A stretch of 64,000 nucleotides of DNA from Georgenia satyanarayanai (GCF_023715365.1 NZ_JAMBNZ010000002.1:186001-250000), one strand, 5' to 3'; positions 26,785-37,424 are shown, counted from the stretch's first letter. Notes: a model not told the origin generated them from the letters alone. Numbers and translations: made by a program.

Positions 26785-27637
26785 CGCGGGCGACGAGCTC
26801 ACGGGCCAGGCGCCGGTAGGCGTGCGCCCCGGCGTGGGTGGGGGCGTAGCTCGTGATCGGCTCGAGGGCGATGGTGGCGTCGGGGAACTTGATCGTGCGG
26901 TTGATGATCGTGTCGAAGACCTGGTTGCCGAAGCCCTCGCGGACCCGCTCGAGGACCTCACGGGCGTGGAGGGTGCGGCCGTCGTACATCGTCACGAGGA
27001 TGCCGTCGAGCTCGAGGCGCGGGTTGATCCGCTCGCTCACCTTGTCGATGGTCTCCATGAGGAGGGCGACGCCGCGCAGCGCGAAGAACTCCGCCTCGAG
27101 CGGGATCATCACGCCGTGCGCCGCGGTGAGCGCGTTGACGGTGAGCAGTCCGAGCGAGGGCTGGCAGTCGACGAGGATGAGGTCGTACTCGTCCAGGACG
27201 GGGCGCAGCACGCGGCTGAGGGCCTGCTCGCGGGCGACCTCGGTGACGAGCTGGACCTCGGCGGCGGACAGGTCGATGTTCGCCGGCACGATGTGGAGGT
27301 TCTCCACCGCCGTCTCGTGGATGATCTCGCGGACGTCGGAGCGGGGCTCCATGAGCACGGAGTAGATCGTGCGGTCGAGCTCGTTGGCGTTGACGCCGAG
27401 GCCCGCCGAGGCGGCGCCCTGGGGGTCGAAGTCGACGATGAGGACGCGGCGGCCGTACTCGGCCAGCGCGGCGCCGAGGTTGATCGTCGTCGTCGTCTTG
27501 CCGACCCCGCCCTTCTGGTTGCACATGGCGATGATGCGCGCCGGTCCGTGGGAGTCGAGCGGCGCCGGCTCGGGGAAGTCGGCGACCTGCCCGTCGCCGG
27601 AGGCGTCGATCAGGGTCGGCTGGTGTGCGTCGCTCAC
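26771..27637 (-). CDS. ParA/Soj-family chromosome-partitioning ATPase
   Basis: This 288-residue deviant Walker-A ATPase has KGGVGKTTTTINLG near residue 42, VDFDPQG (Walker A') and LILVDCQPSLG (Walker B). No ParB gene is adjacent. This is the second, scpAB-linked ParA common in actinobacteria rather than the origin-linked one. Its exact role (segregation or an orphan MinD-like function) is uncertain. The GTG at 27637 is preceded almost at once by GGAGGG, an unusually short spacing, so the start may be slightly downstream. The gap upstream carries repeat array C. Confidence 0.93.
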   Translation of the reverse strand: MSDAHQPTLIDASGDGQVADFPEPAPLDSHGPARIIAMCNQKGGVGKTTTTINLGAALAEYGRRVLIVDFDPQGAASAGLGVNANELDRTIYSVLMEPRSDVREIIHETAVENLHIVPANIDLSAAEVQLVTEVAREQALSRVLRPVLDEYDLILVDCQPSLGLLTVNALTAAHGVMIPLEAEFFALRGVALLMETIDKVSERINPRLELDGILVTMYDGRTLHAREVLERVREGFGNQVFDTIINRTIKFPDATIALEPITSYAPTHAGAHAYRRLARELVARGDVA

Positions 27638-27704
27638 CCCTCCACGTTAGTTCGCCGACGGCGTCCGAGGCGAGCGGCACGCGGGAGCACCCCCACTCTC
27701 CCCC

Positions 27705-27920
27705 GCCGACAGCCGGAATCCTCGCCCCTTGGGAGGCCCCGCACTTCCCGCCGACAGCCGGAATCCTCGCCCCTCCGAGGCCCCGCACCTCCCGCCGACA
27801 GCCGGAGTCCTCGCCCCGCCGAGGCCCCGCACCTCCCGCCGACAGCCGGAGTCCTCGCCCCGCCGAGGCCCCGCACCTCCCGCCGACAGCCGGAATCCTC
27901 GCCCCTCCGAGGCCCCGTCC
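27705..27920. repeat. Intergenic repeat array C (5 tandem copies, ~44-base unit)
   Basis: Five units start at 27705, 27750, 27794, 27838 and 27882. Each opens GCCGACAGCCGGARTCCTCG and continues with a near-identical locus-specific spacer rich in CCGAGGCCCCGC. All point the same way. The array fills the gap between the parA start and the 3' end of a small gene. The core is shared with the other arrays in the window, but the spacer is not. Near-identical spacers rule out CRISPR. Confidence 0.92.
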
Positions 27921-27942
27921 GTCTCGGGCCCGGGACGACGGA

Positions 27943-27972
27943 CTCCCCTGACAGCACGCGGTGTCAGGGGAG
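27943..27972. terminator. Hairpin downstream of the small Rv0909-like gene
   Basis: Perfect 11-base arms ctcccctgaca (27943-27953) and tgtcaggggag (27962-27972) enclose an eight-base loop. They lie 43 bases beyond the stop of the minus-strand gene ending at 28016. There is no T-run, as is common for actinobacterial terminators. Confidence 0.6.
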
Positions 27973-28015
27973 AAGGTCGGCTCTCGGCAGCGGGAGGTGG
28001 GGGTCCGCCGGCCGG

Positions 28016-28360
28016 TCAGGCGCGGTGGCGGCCGGTGGGCTGGTCCGGACCGGGGCTGTCGGCCCCGGCAGCCGTGGTGCCCGAGCCGTGGCTGCTGCCA
28101 CCGGCGTTGCCGGCCGCGTTGACGCCGTCGGTCCCGCCGGTCGCGTGCGTCGTCGTACTCATGGTGGCCGGGTCCGTGCCGGTGGTACCGATGCGCGCGT
28201 CCGCGGCGTCACGGCCCTGCTGGACCTTGTCGGCGTGCTTCCCGCCGGTCACCTTGTTCGCGAGGTCTGCGGCGCCGTCGATCACCTTGTCGCTCGTCTG
28301 CTCGCCCTTGTCGCTGCTCAGGGCGTCCTTGGCCTTCTTGGCCATGTCTCCGAGTCCCAT
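28016..28360 (-). CDS. Small Rv0909/MT0933-like protein
   Basis: This 114-residue protein starts MGLGDMAKKAKDALSSDKGEQTSDKVIDGAADLANKVTGGKHADKV-like (read in two halves). That is the conserved amphipathic, Lys/Asp-rich helix of proteins annotated as MT0933/Rv0909 antitoxins. The second half is a low-complexity Gly/Thr/Ala tail. No toxin gene is adjacent, so the antitoxin label may be only by homology. The ATG at 28358-28360 has a strong AGGAGG. The gene is isolated, flanked by repeat array C on one side and a long inverted repeat on the other. Confidence 0.75.
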   Translation of the reverse strand: MGLGDMAKKAKDALSSDKGEQTSDKVIDGAADLANKVTGGKHADKVQQGRDAADARIGTTGTDPATMSTTTHATGGTDGVNAAGNAGGSSHGSGTTAAGADSPGPDQPTGRHRA

Positions 28361-28493
28361 GGGTCCTCCTCGGTCGGGGTCCCGCCCAGGATGGGCGCCC
28401 CTCGCCGAGCCCGCACCCCGGGAGCGCAGGCCTCTGGCGTGCCGACCACGCCCACCGCCCGCGCGCTGCCGCGGCGTCCGGCTGCCACCGGAT

Positions 28494-28568
28494 CGCCTGG
28501 GACGCACCTCCCGTCCGCCGGGAGCCGGCCGGAGGTGCGTCGAGACGACCGGAGGTGCGTCCCAGGCG
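28494..28568. terminator. 18-bp perfect inverted repeat downstream of xerD
   Basis: Arms cgcctgggacgcacctcc (28494-28511) and ggaggtgcgtcccaggcg (28551-28568) are perfectly complementary around a 39-base loop. The loop holds another GGAGGTGCGTC copy (about 28531-28541), so two alternative pairings are possible. It begins eight bases beyond the xerD stop and could end its transcript. The loop is unusually long for a terminator. Confidence 0.55.
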
Positions 28569-28576
28569 GAGGCCGG

Positions 28577-29548
28577 CTAGTTGCGGGCGCGGGGGTGGGC
28601 GGTGGCGTAGACCTCGCGCATCGCCTGGACCGTCACCTGCGTGTAGATCTGCGTCGTCGTCACCGAGGCGTGGCCGAGGAGCTCCTGGACCACGCGGACG
28701 TCGGCGCCGCCGGCCAGGAGGTGGGTGGCGAAGGAGTGGCGCAGCGTGTGCGGGGAGACGTGCTCCCCGAGGCCGGCGCGCGCACCGGCCGTCTGGAGCA
28801 CCGCCCAGGCGCTCTGCCGGCTCAGCGAACCGCCGCGCTGGTTGAGGAACAGCGCCGACGTCCCCCGGCCGGCGCGCGCCAGCTCCGGGCGGGCGCGTAC
28901 GACGTAGGCCTCCACCGCTTCGACGGCGTACCGGCCCACCGGCACCACCCGTTCGCGGCGGCCCTTGCCGAACAGGCGCACCGTGCCGCCGTCGAGGTCG
29001 AGGTCGTCGGCGGACAGGCCGACCGCCTCGCTGATCCGTGCCCCCGTGCCGTACAGCACCTCCAGGAGCGCCCGGTCACGCAGCGGCACCGGCCCCTCGC
29101 CGAGGGAGGCGGCCTCGAGGAGCCGTTCGACGTCGTCGGTGCTCAGCGCCTTGGGCAGCCGCCGCGAGGTCGCGGGAGCGCGCACGTCCGCGCTCGGGTC
29201 ATGGGCGGCGTGGCCCTCGAGCACGGCGAAGCGGTGCCAGCCACGGACGGCGACGACGGCGCGACCGGCGGAGGAGACGGCCAGCGCCCGTCCGCCGTCT
29301 GACCCGGTGCGCAGCGCCTCGACGTACTCGGCGACGTCGGCGGCGGCCACCTCCCCCAGCTCGCGGCGCCCGCGGACGGTGAGATAGGCGGCGTAGCGGC
29401 TGAGATCACGCCGGTAGGCGGACAGGGTGTGCTCGCTGAGCCCCCGCTCCACCCCGAGGTGGGCGAGGTACTCCTCCAGTGCGCGCCCCAGCGCCGGTGC
29501 GGTCGAGGGGCCCGGCTGCGCGGCAGACGTCGTCGTCGTGCGCGTCAC
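28577..29548 (-). CDS. xerD: Site-specific tyrosine recombinase XerD
   Basis: XerD (323 residues) resolves chromosome dimers at dif with XerC. The N-terminal SAM-like domain is [29 protein letters not shown]. The catalytic set is Arg in TGARISE, Lys in GKGRRER, His and Arg in [13 protein letters not shown], His in [10 protein letters not shown] and the Tyr nucleophile in QIYT. The start is a GTG at 29548, eight bases upstream of the ctaB stop on the same strand. It belongs to the segregation group with parA and scpAB; nothing suggests a phage integrase. Confidence 0.95.
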   Translation of the reverse strand: MTRTTTTSAAQPGPSTAPALGRALEEYLAHLGVERGLSEHTLSAYRRDLSRYAAYLTVRGRRELGEVAAADVAEYVEALRTGSDGGRALAVSSAGRAVVAVRGWHRFAVLEGHAAHDPSADVRAPATSRRLPKALSTDDVERLLEAASLGEGPVPLRDRALLEVLYGTGARISEAVGLSADDLDLDGGTVRLFGKGRRERVVPVGRYAVEAVEAYVVRARPELARAGRGTSALFLNQRGGSLSRQSAWAVLQTAGARAGLGEHVSPHTLRHSFATHLLAGGADVRVVQELLGHASVTTTQIYTQVTVQAMREVYATAHPRARN

Positions 29549-29555
29549 GTCACTC

Positions 29556-30494
29556 CTACAGCGGGAGGAACGGGTCGACCGCCACGGCGACGAAGACGAT
29601 CGTCAGGTAGGTGATCGAGGCGTGGAAGACCTTCATCGCCGCGAGCTTGCCGCGCTCGGGGTGGCGGGCACGGGCCAGCAGGCGCAGGCACCCGGCGATG
29701 AACCAGGCGCCGGCGAGCGCTGCGATCGCCGCGTACACCCACGTCATCCCCGCCACGGGCACGAGCACGAGCGAGCAGGCCACCATGGCCGCGCCGTACA
29801 GGAGGATCTGGACCGCGACCTTCTTGTCCGAGGCCACCACCGGCAGCATCGGCACCTCGGCACGCGCGTAGTCCTTCTTGAAGCGCATGGACAGGGGCCA
29901 GTAGTGCGGCGGGGTCCAGAAGAAGATGATGCCGAACAGGACCAGCGCGGGCCACTCCACCGTGCCGGTCACCGCGGACCAGCCGATGAGCACGGGCATG
30001 CAGCCCGCCGCGCCGCCCCAGACGATGTTCTGGGTGGTGCGCCGCTTGAGCAGCAGCGTGTACCCGACGACGTACATGGCGACGGCGGCGAGGGACAGCC
30101 AGGCCGAGGCCCAGTTGACGAGCAGGCCGAACCACAGGAAGGAGAAGACCCCGAGGACGACGGCGAAGACGGTCGCCTGCCGCACGGACAGCACACCGGT
30201 GACGAGCGGGCGCTGCTTCGTGCGGTTCATCAGCTTGTCGATGTCCCGGTCGATGATCATGTTCCACGTGTTCGCCGAGCCCGCGGACGCGTAGCCGCCG
30301 ACCATCGTGGCCACGGTGAGCCACAGGCCCGGCCAGCCACCGGCGGCGAGGAAGAGCGTGGGGATGGTGGTGATGAGGAGGAGCTCGACGATGCGAGGCT
30401 TGGTCAGCGCGACGTAGGCCTTGACGCGGTCGGCGCGGGTCGCGGCCGGTCCGGAGGGGCCGGGGCTGGACCGCAGCGTCGAACGGTCGGACAC
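29556..30494 (-). CDS. ctaB: Protoheme IX farnesyltransferase (heme O synthase)
   Basis: CtaB (312 residues) is a UbiA-type membrane prenyltransferase that adds farnesyl to heme b to make heme O for the aa3 oxidase. The Mg-diphosphate motif is [23 protein letters not shown]-like (Asp pair in DRDID), the second is [12 protein letters not shown], and about nine membrane segments are visible. I chose the GTG at 30494 ([10 protein letters not shown]); a GGAGG lies some 12 bases upstream. Divergent from tkt, a conserved actinobacterial pairing. Confidence 0.94.
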   Translation of the reverse strand: MSDRSTLRSSPGPSGPAATRADRVKAYVALTKPRIVELLLITTIPTLFLAAGGWPGLWLTVATMVGGYASAGSANTWNMIIDRDIDKLMNRTKQRPLVTGVLSVRQATVFAVVLGVFSFLWFGLLVNWASAWLSLAAVAMYVVGYTLLLKRRTTQNIVWGGAAGCMPVLIGWSAVTGTVEWPALVLFGIIFFWTPPHYWPLSMRFKKDYARAEVPMLPVVASDKKVAVQILLYGAAMVACSLVLVPVAGMTWVYAAIAALAGAWFIAGCLRLLARARHPERGKLAAMKVFHASITYLTIVFVAVAVDPFLPL

Positions 30495-30794
30495 GTGGGG
30501 TGCCACCTCCTCGGTCTGGCGCCCGGGCGCCGGCTGCACACTACGCACGCGTCGTTCCACTTCCAATCTCGCGCTCCGACTGTTGCGCGGGCAACCCCCA
30601 TCCTACGGGCCTGCCCCCGGGGAACGGCCAGTCCCCGCGCCCGGAAGGGGGTGCCGACTTGCTCACACCGGGTGCGCGCTGTGCACCATGTGGCAACAAT
30701 CTCTCTGCGGCCGACGGCGGCGATAGGGTCACCACATCCGTAGACGTACCGGTCGGGTTCCCGGCCGGCCGTGACCCACACCGAGGGAGACCTA
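30495..30794. promoter_or_regulatory. Divergent ctaB/tkt promoter region
   Basis: This 300-base gap between ctaB and tkt holds no gene. A TAGGGT at 30724-30729 on the plus strand and a TAGGAT (about 30601-30606, minus strand) fit the TANNNT -10 pattern for tkt and ctaB respectively. No good -35 partner is evident for either. GTTGC and GCAAC halves at about 30584-30596 make a small inverted repeat. Confidence 0.4.
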
Positions 30795-32966
30795 GTGAGC
30801 GAGACCAGCACCCAGGCCGGGTGGAGCGACCTCGACCGTCGCGCGGTGGACACCGCGCGCGTCCTGGCAGCCGACGCCGTCGAGAAGGTCGGCAGCGGCC
30901 ACCCGGGGACGGCGATGAGCCTGGCCCCCGCCGCCTACCTGCTCTACCAGAACGTCATGCGCCACGACCCCGCGGACCCGCACTGGGCGGGCCGCGACCG
31001 CTTCGTGCTCTCCGCCGGGCACAGCGCGCTGACGCAGTACATCCAGCTCTACTTCTCCGGCTACGGCCTGGAGCTCGACGACCTCAAGGCGCTGCGCACC
31101 TGGGGCTCCAAGACCCCCGGCCACCCCGAGTACCGCCACACCGAGGGCGTCGAGGTGACCACCGGCCCGCTCGGCCAGGGCCTGGCCAACGGCGTGGGCA
31201 TGGCCATGGCCGCCCGCCGCGAGCGTGGCCTGCTCGACCCGGAGGCCGCCGCGGGCACCAGCCCCTTCGACCACCACATCTACGTCATCGCCTCCGACGG
31301 TGACCTCCAGGAGGGCGTCACCTCCGAGGCGAGCTCCATCGCCGGCGTGCAGCAGCTCGGCAACCTCGTCGTCATCTGGGACGACAACAGGATCTCGATC
31401 GAGGACGACACCAACATCGCCTTCACCGAGGACGTCCTCGCCCGCTACGCGGCCTACGGCTGGCACACCGAGCGCGTGGACTGGACCGACGGCGGGACCG
31501 GCTACACCGAGGACGTCGACGCGCTCGCCGCCGCCATCGCGGCCGGCAAGGCGGAGACGAACCGTCCGACGATCATCGCGCTGCGCACGATCATCGGCTG
31601 GCCCGCGCCCACCAAGCAGAACACCGGCGCCATCCACGGCTCTGCCCTCGGCGGCGACGAGGTCCGCGGCCTCAAGGAGGTCCTCGGCTTCGAGCCCGAG
31701 CAGAGCTTCGAGGTGAGCGACGAGGTCTTCAGCCACGTCCGTCAGGTCCGTGACCGCGGCGCTGCCCTCCGCGAGGAGTGGGAGACCTCCTTCCAGGCGT
31801 GGCGCACCGCCAACCCCGAGGGCGCCGCCCTCCTGGAGCGCCTGAGCGCCCGCGAGCTGCCCGAGGGCTGGACCGACGCGCTGCCCACCTTCGAGGCGGG
31901 CAAGGCCGTGTCCACGCGTTCCGCCTCCGGCTCCGTGCTGAGCGCGCTCGCGCCCGTGCTGCCCGAGCTCTGGGGCGGCTCCGCCGACCTCGCGGGCTCG
32001 AACAACACGACGATGAAGGGCGAGCCGTCCTTCCTGCCGGTCGAGCGCTCCACGAAGATGTTCCCCGGCAACCCCTACGGCCGCACGCTCCACTTCGGCA
32101 TCCGTGAGCACGCCATGGGCTCGATCCTCAACGGGATCACCCTCCACGGCCTCACCCGCCCCTACGGCGGCACCTTCCTCACCTTCTCGGACTACATGCG
32201 CCCGCCGGTGCGCCTTGCCGCCCTCATGGGCGTCCCGACCACCTTTGTGTGGACGCACGACTCCATCGGTCTCGGTGAGGACGGCCCCACCCACCAGCCG
32301 ATCGAGCACCTCGCCGCGCTGCGCGCGATCCCCGGCCTCGACGTCGTCCGTCCGGCCGACGCCGCCGAGGTGGCCGTCGCGTGGCGCACCATCCTCGAGA
32401 ACACCGAGCGTCCCGCCGGCCTTGTCCTCACCCGCCAGAACGTGCCGAATCCGGCACGCGGCTCCGGCGCGGCCGAGGGTGACACGCTCGCCAGCGCCGA
32501 GGGCGTCGGCCGCGGCGGCTACGTCCTCGCCGAGGCCGCCGGCGGCACGCCGCAGGTCATCCTCATCGCCACCGGCTCCGAGGTGCAGGTCGCGCTCGCG
32601 GCCCGCGAGACCCTCCAGGCCGACGGTGTCGCCACGCGCGTCGTGTCGATGCCGTGCCGCGAGTGGTTCGCGCTCCAGGACGACGCCTACCAGGAGGAGG
32701 TGCTGCCCGGCTCGGTCAAGGCACGCGTCTCCGTCGAGGCGGCCATCGCCCAGGGCTGGCACGAGATCGTCGGCGACGCCGGCCGCTGCGTGAGCATCGA
32801 GCACTACGGCGCCTCGGCCGCCTACGAGCGCCTGTACGAGGAGTTCGGCATCACCGCCGAGGCGACCGTCGCCAAGGCGCGCGAGTCGCTGGCCGCAGCC
32901 GGCCACGACTCCCCCGGCACCGACCAGGACGCCGCCCCCGGCGGGACCGGCGACCTGCCCAAGTAG
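30795..32966 (+). CDS. tkt: Transketolase
   Basis: Transketolase (723 residues) moves two-carbon units between pentose-phosphate-pathway sugars using thiamine diphosphate. Visible are the GHPG region GSGHPGTAM, the ThDP/Mg motif [18 protein letters not shown] ending with DDN, the central [10 protein letters not shown] and [15 protein letters not shown]. The GTG at 30795 follows GAGGGAGA at good spacing. It is the first gene of the tkt-tal-pgi-zwf-opcA-pgl operon. A glycine/proline-rich C-terminal tail of about 20 residues is an extension. Confidence 0.97.
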   Translation: MSETSTQAGWSDLDRRAVDTARVLAADAVEKVGSGHPGTAMSLAPAAYLLYQNVMRHDPADPHWAGRDRFVLSAGHSALTQYIQLYFSGYGLELDDLKALRTWGSKTPGHPEYRHTEGVEVTTGPLGQGLANGVGMAMAARRERGLLDPEAAAGTSPFDHHIYVIASDGDLQEGVTSEASSIAGVQQLGNLVVIWDDNRISIEDDTNIAFTEDVLARYAAYGWHTERVDWTDGGTGYTEDVDALAAAIAAGKAETNRPTIIALRTIIGWPAPTKQNTGAIHGSALGGDEVRGLKEVLGFEPEQSFEVSDEVFSHVRQVRDRGAALREEWETSFQAWRTANPEGAALLERLSARELPEGWTDALPTFEAGKAVSTRSASGSVLSALAPVLPELWGGSADLAGSNNTTMKGEPSFLPVERSTKMFPGNPYGRTLHFGIREHAMGSILNGITLHGLTRPYGGTFLTFSDYMRPPVRLAALMGVPTTFVWTHDSIGLGEDGPTHQPIEHLAALRAIPGLDVVRPADAAEVAVAWRTILENTERPAGLVLTRQNVPNPARGSGAAEGDTLASAEGVGRGGYVLAEAAGGTPQVILIATGSEVQVALAARETLQADGVATRVVSMPCREWFALQDDAYQEEVLPGSVKARVSVEAAIAQGWHEIVGDAGRCVSIEHYGASAAYERLYEEFGITAEATVAKARESLAAAGHDSPGTDQDAAPGGTGDLPK

Positions 32967-32972
32967 CACGAC

Positions 32973-33006
32973 CCGGGTCCCGGCGGCACCCGCCGCCGGG
33001 ACCCGG
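32973..33006 (+). terminator. Intercistronic tkt/tal hairpin
   Basis: Perfect 15-base arms ccgggtcccggcggc (32973-32987) and gccgccgggacccgg (32992-33006) close a four-base loop between the tkt stop and the tal ribosome site. It has no T-run. It may act as an attenuator or as a 3' stabiliser of tkt mRNA within the operon rather than as a full terminator. Confidence 0.6.
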
Positions 33007-33024
33007 CCCACGCGAGGAGGAGCA

Positions 33025-34146
33025 ATGACGAACCACCTGGCCGAGCTGAGCAGTCTCGGCGTCTCCGTCTGGTTGGACGACCTGTCCCGCGAACGCCTCG
33101 AGGGCGGTGGGGCGCAGTCCCTCACCTCACTCCTCGCGGAGGACCACGTCGTCGGCGTGACGACGAACCCCTCGATCTTCGCCTCGGCGCTGTCGGAGGG
33201 GACCCGGTACGACGCCGACCTCGCCGCCCTCGCCGCCGACGGCGCCGACGTCCCCACCGCGATCACCGCGCTCACCACCGCCGACGTCCGCAACGCCTGT
33301 GACCGCTTCCTCGACGTCTACGAGCGCACCGGTGGCGCCGACGGACGCGTCTCGATCGAGGTCGACCCGTACCTCGCCCACGACACCGACGCGACCATCG
33401 CCCAGGCCCGCGAGCTGTGGCAGCTCGTCGACCGGCCCAACCTCCTCGTCAAGATCCCCGCGACGACCGAGGGGCTGCCGGCGATCACCGAGGCGATCGC
33501 CGAGGGCATCAGCGTCAACGTCACCCTCATCTTCTCCCTCGACCGCTACCGCGCCGTGGCACGGGCCTACACCGACGGCCTGGAGCGTGCGCAGCTCGCC
33601 GGGGTGGACCTCTCGACGATCCACTCCGTCGCCTCCTTCTTCGTCTCGCGGATCGACTCGGCGGTCGACTCCCGGCTCGACGAGCTCGACGACGACGACG
33701 CCCGCGCCCTGCGTGGCCAGGTCGCCGTCGCCAACGCCCGCCTCGCCCACGAGGCCTTCGAGGAGATCTTCGGCACCGAGCGCTGGCAGTCCCTCGCCGA
33801 CGCCGGGGCCCACCCGCAGCGCCTGCTGTGGGCCTCGACGGGGGTCAAGGACCCCGCCTACCCCGACACCCGCTACGTCGACGAGCTCGTCACCGACGGC
33901 GTCGTCAACACGATGCCGGAGGCCACCCTCCGTGCCGTCGCCGACCACGCCGAGCTGCGGGGAGACACGGTCCGCGGCCGCTACGACGAGGCGCGCGAGG
34001 TCCTCGACCGGCTCGAGCGCCTCGGGATCTCCTACGGCGAGATCATGGACACCCTCGAGACGGAGGGCGCGGAGAAGTTTCAGCACAGCTGGGACCAGCT
34101 GAGTGAGCGGGTCGCGACCGGCCTGCAGGCACCGGGCCGGCAATGA
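33025..34146 (+). CDS. tal: Transaldolase
   Basis: Transaldolase (373 residues) transfers dihydroxyacetone units between sedoheptulose-7-phosphate and glyceraldehyde-3-phosphate. The Schiff-base Lys is in [23 protein letters not shown] near residue 45 and the [13 protein letters not shown] strand are family hallmarks, and it is the long actinobacterial form. The ATG follows GAGGAGGAGC. It overlaps pgi by four bases. Confidence 0.97.
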   Translation: MTNHLAELSSLGVSVWLDDLSRERLEGGGAQSLTSLLAEDHVVGVTTNPSIFASALSEGTRYDADLAALAADGADVPTAITALTTADVRNACDRFLDVYERTGGADGRVSIEVDPYLAHDTDATIAQARELWQLVDRPNLLVKIPATTEGLPAITEAIAEGISVNVTLIFSLDRYRAVARAYTDGLERAQLAGVDLSTIHSVASFFVSRIDSAVDSRLDELDDDDARALRGQVAVANARLAHEAFEEIFGTERWQSLADAGAHPQRLLWASTGVKDPAYPDTRYVDELVTDGVVNTMPEATLRAVADHAELRGDTVRGRYDEAREVLDRLERLGISYGEIMDTLETEGAEKFQHSWDQLSERVATGLQAPGRQ

Positions 34147-35864
34147 GCCCCGCGATCGTCACCTGGGCGGGTGACGAGGGGACCGCCGTCGTCGAGGTGA
34201 GCGCGACCGGGGCGGCGGCGCAAGCCGTGCACGACGCCGTCCCTGCCCTCCTCGGCGAGCACGTCGCCTCCCGCCTCGCGGCGCAGGACGTGTCTCTGTG
34301 GGGCGAGGGCCTCGACGTCGGCGACCGTCTCGGCTGGACCGACCTCCACCAGACCTCCCGCGAGCTCGTCGAGCGGGTCACCGCGCTGCGCGAGGAGCTG
34401 CGGGCCGAGGGCCTGGACCGCGTGGTCCTCGCCGGCATGGGCGGCTCGTCGCTCGCCGCGGAGGTCATCACCGGATCCGTCGGCACCCCGCTCACGGTGC
34501 TCGACTCGACGGTGCCCACGCAGGTGGAACGCGTCCTGGAAGGCGACCTCGCGCGCACGGTGCTCGTCGTCGCCTCCCGCTCGGGCACCACGGTGGAGAC
34601 CGACTCCCACCGGCGCGCCTTCGTCGCCGCCCTCCAGGGCGCGGGCCGCGACCCCGCCCGGCACGTCGTCGTCGTCACCAAGCCGGGCTCGCCGCTCGAG
34701 GAGCTCGCTCGGGAGGAGGGCTACCGCGCCGTCTTCAGCGCCGACCCGCGGGTGGGTGGACGGTTCTCTGCGCTGTCCGCCTACGGCCTCGTGCCGAGCG
34801 CGCTCGCCGGGGTCGACGTCGGCAGGCTCCTCGACGAGGCCGCCGAGGTCGCCCCCTTCCTCGCCGAGGACACCGAGGCCAACCCGGCGCTCGTCCTCGG
34901 CGCTGCGCTGGCCGCCACCAGTCCGCTGCGCGAGACGGTGCTGCTCGTCGACGCCGGCAGCGGGCTCTACCACTTTGGCGCGTGGGCCGAGCAGCTGCTC
35001 GCCGAGTCGCTCGGCAAGGACGGGCGCGGCCTCGTCCCCGTCGTCGTCGACGAGCACGCCCCCGAGCTGGCCGCGCGTGACGCACGCACCCTGCCGGTCC
35101 TCCTCACCCCCCTGGCCGACGACGACGCCGCGGCAGAGCTCGACGACGTCGCCGACGGCGCGCGACGGGTCGCGGTGAGCGCGGACCTCGACGCCGACAC
35201 CGAGTCCACCGAGATCACCGTCTCCGGCTCCCTCGGCGGCACCTTCCTCCTGTGGCAGCACGCCGTCGCCGTCGCCGGGCGGCTCCTCGGCGTCAACCCC
35301 TTCGACCAGCCCGACGTCGAGGCGACGAAGCAGGCCACCCGCGAGTTTCTCAGCGGCATGCCTTCCCTCGAGCCGCCGGCCTTCAGCGACTCGGGCGTCG
35401 AGGTGCGGGCCGCGCGCGTGCTGCTCGCCGGCGCGCGGACCGTGCCCGACGCCGTCACCACTCTCCTCGATCAGCTGGACTCTGAGCACGGCTACCTCGC
35501 CGTCCTCGCCTACCTCGACAGGGAGGGACGCGCGCCGGACCTGCTCCGGGGCGTGCGCGACGGCCTGGCCGCGCGCACGGGACGGCCGGTCACCTTCGGC
35601 TGGGGCCCGCGCTACCTCCACTCCACCGGCCAGCTCCACAAGGGCGGCCCGCCGCACGGGGTCTACCTCATGATCACGGGCGGTGCGCCCGCCCACGTGT
35701 CGGTCCCGGGGCGCGACTTCGACTTCGCCGAGCTCGTCGCGGCCCAGGCCGACGCCGACGCGCGGGTGCTCACCGGCCTCGGCCGGCCGGTGCTGCGGCT
35801 GCGCGTGGACACCCCCGACGCCCTCGCCTGGCTCACGGGTAGTCTGACGCGCCGGACCACCTGA
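34143..35864 (+). CDS. pgi: Glucose-6-phosphate isomerase
   Basis: This 573-residue SIS-type isomerase interconverts glucose-6-phosphate and fructose-6-phosphate. It has phosphate-binding [12 protein letters not shown] and [11 protein letters not shown], with later [12 protein letters not shown]. The sequence is divergent from the classical Pgi (the usual SKTFTTxET is [10 protein letters not shown]), the form typical of actinobacterial pentose-phosphate operons. Its placement between tal and zwf links glycolysis with the oxidative branch. It overlaps tal (ATGA) and is 21 bases before zwf. Confidence 0.93.
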   Translation: MSPAIVTWAGDEGTAVVEVSATGAAAQAVHDAVPALLGEHVASRLAAQDVSLWGEGLDVGDRLGWTDLHQTSRELVERVTALREELRAEGLDRVVLAGMGGSSLAAEVITGSVGTPLTVLDSTVPTQVERVLEGDLARTVLVVASRSGTTVETDSHRRAFVAALQGAGRDPARHVVVVTKPGSPLEELAREEGYRAVFSADPRVGGRFSALSAYGLVPSALAGVDVGRLLDEAAEVAPFLAEDTEANPALVLGAALAATSPLRETVLLVDAGSGLYHFGAWAEQLLAESLGKDGRGLVPVVVDEHAPELAARDARTLPVLLTPLADDDAAAELDDVADGARRVAVSADLDADTESTEITVSGSLGGTFLLWQHAVAVAGRLLGVNPFDQPDVEATKQATREFLSGMPSLEPPAFSDSGVEVRAARVLLAGARTVPDAVTTLLDQLDSEHGYLAVLAYLDREGRAPDLLRGVRDGLAARTGRPVTFGWGPRYLHSTGQLHKGGPPHGVYLMITGGAPAHVSVPGRDFDFAELVAAQADADARVLTGLGRPVLRLRVDTPDALAWLTGSLTRRTT

Positions 35865-35885
35865 CCACAGGGCCGTGAGGAGACC

Positions 35886-37424
35886 ATGAGCACCGCACCG
35901 ACCCCGCCGGACAACCCGCTGCGCGACCCCCGGGACCGCCGCCTGCCCCGCATCGCCGGGCCCGCCGGCCTCGTCATCTTCGGCGTCACCGGCGATCTCG
36001 CCAAGCGCAAGCTGCTGCCGGCGATTTACGACCTCGCCAACCGAGGCCTGCTCCCGCCGTCCTTCGCCCTCACCGGCTTCGCGCGGCGCGACTGGTCGAC
36101 CGAGGACTTCGCGCAGATCGTCCACGACGCTGTGCGTGAGCACGCCCGCACGGAGTTCTCCGAGCGGACCTGGGAGCAGCTGGCCTCCGGCTTCCGCTTC
36201 GTCCAGGGCGAGTTCGACGACGACGACGCCTTCGACAGGCTCGCCGAGACGGTCGCGGACCTCGACGCCGAGCGCGGCACGGGCGGCAACCACGCCTTCT
36301 ACCTCTCGGTGCCGCCACGGTCCTTCCCGCTCGTGCTCAACCAGCTCAAGCGCTCGGGGCTGTCCGAGCCGTCGGCCGACACGTGGCGGCGGGTGGTCAT
36401 CGAGAAGCCCTTCGGGCACAACCTCGAGTCCGCGCGTGAGCTCGACGCCGTCGTCTCCCAGGTGTTCCCCGAGGACTCGGTCTTCCGCATCGACCACTAC
36501 CTGGGCAAGGAGACCGTCCAGAACATCCTCGCGATGCGCTTCGCGAACCAGCTCTTCGAGCCGGTGTGGAACAACCACTACGTCGACCACGTCCAGATCA
36601 CCATGGCCGAGGACATCGGCATCGGCAGCCGCGCCGGCTACTACGACGGCATCGGCGCAGCCCGCGACGTCATCCAGAACCACCTGCTCCAGCTCCTCGC
36701 GCTCACCGCGATGGAGGAGCCCTTCTCCTTCGACGCGACCTCGCTGCGCCGGGAGAAGGAGAAGGTGCTCTCCGCCGTCCGGCTCGGGGACGACCTCGCC
36801 ACCTCGACGGCGCGCGGCCAGTACGCGGCCGGGTGGCAGGGCGGGGAGCACGTGCGGGGTTACCACGAGGAGGACGGCATCTCGCCGGACTCGGTCACCG
36901 AGACCTACGCCGCGATGCGCCTGGAGGTCGACTCCCGCCGCTGGGCCGGGGTCCCCTTCTACCTGCGGGCCGGCAAGCGGCTCGGGCGGCGCGTCACGGA
37001 GATCGCCGTCGTCTTCAAGCGGGCCCCGCACCTGCCCTTCGACCTCGGCTCCTCCGGTGAGCTGGGCCAGAACGCCATCGTCTTCCGCGTCCAGCCCGAC
37101 GAGGGCGTGACGATCCGCTTCGGCGCCAAGGTCCCGGGCACCGCGATGGAGGTGCGCGACGTGTCGATGGACTTCGGCTACGGCAACGCCTTCACCGAGA
37201 ACTCCCCCGAGGCCTACGAGCGGCTCATCCTCGACGTGCTCCTCGGCGACCCGCCGCTCTTCCCCCACCAGCGGGAGGTGGAGCTGTCCTGGCAGATCCT
37301 CGACCCGATCACGGAGTTCTGGGAGTCCCACGGACGCCCCGAGGCCTACCGGCCCGGGTCGTGGGGCACCGTAGGCTCGGACGAGATGTTGGCACGCGAC
37401 GGCCGCCGCTGGCGGATGCCGTAG
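35886..37424 (+). CDS. zwf: Glucose-6-phosphate 1-dehydrogenase
   Basis: This 512-residue enzyme makes 6-phosphogluconolactone and NADPH, the entry step of the oxidative pentose-phosphate pathway. It has the Rossmann GVTGDLAKRKLLPAIYDL and the substrate motif RIDHYLGKETVQN, with catalytic His-Asp and Lys. EKPFGHNLESAREL is also present. Start ATG at 35886 follows a GAGGAG. Its activity in actinobacteria depends on OpcA, encoded next. Confidence 0.98.
   Translation: MSTAPTPPDNPLRDPRDRRLPRIAGPAGLVIFGVTGDLAKRKLLPAIYDLANRGLLPPSFALTGFARRDWSTEDFAQIVHDAVREHARTEFSERTWEQLASGFRFVQGEFDDDDAFDRLAETVADLDAERGTGGNHAFYLSVPPRSFPLVLNQLKRSGLSEPSADTWRRVVIEKPFGHNLESARELDAVVSQVFPEDSVFRIDHYLGKETVQNILAMRFANQLFEPVWNNHYVDHVQITMAEDIGIGSRAGYYDGIGAARDVIQNHLLQLLALTAMEEPFSFDATSLRREKEKVLSAVRLGDDLATSTARGQYAAGWQGGEHVRGYHEEDGISPDSVTETYAAMRLEVDSRRWAGVPFYLRAGKRLGRRVTEIAVVFKRAPHLPFDLGSSGELGQNAIVFRVQPDEGVTIRFGAKVPGTAMEVRDVSMDFGYGNAFTENSPEAYERLILDVLLGDPPLFPHQREVELSWQILDPITEFWESHGRPEAYRPGSWGTVGSDEMLARDGRRWRMP

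Noticed and set aside
27705-27920. Possible CRISPR array from evenly spaced repeats
   Set aside because: The sequences between the cores are nearly identical, not unique spacers; no cas gene is in the window. The same holds for the 34-base array at 39438-39728.
28016-28360. Toxin-antitoxin pair
   Set aside because: Only the antitoxin-like gene is present; no toxin gene lies next to it.
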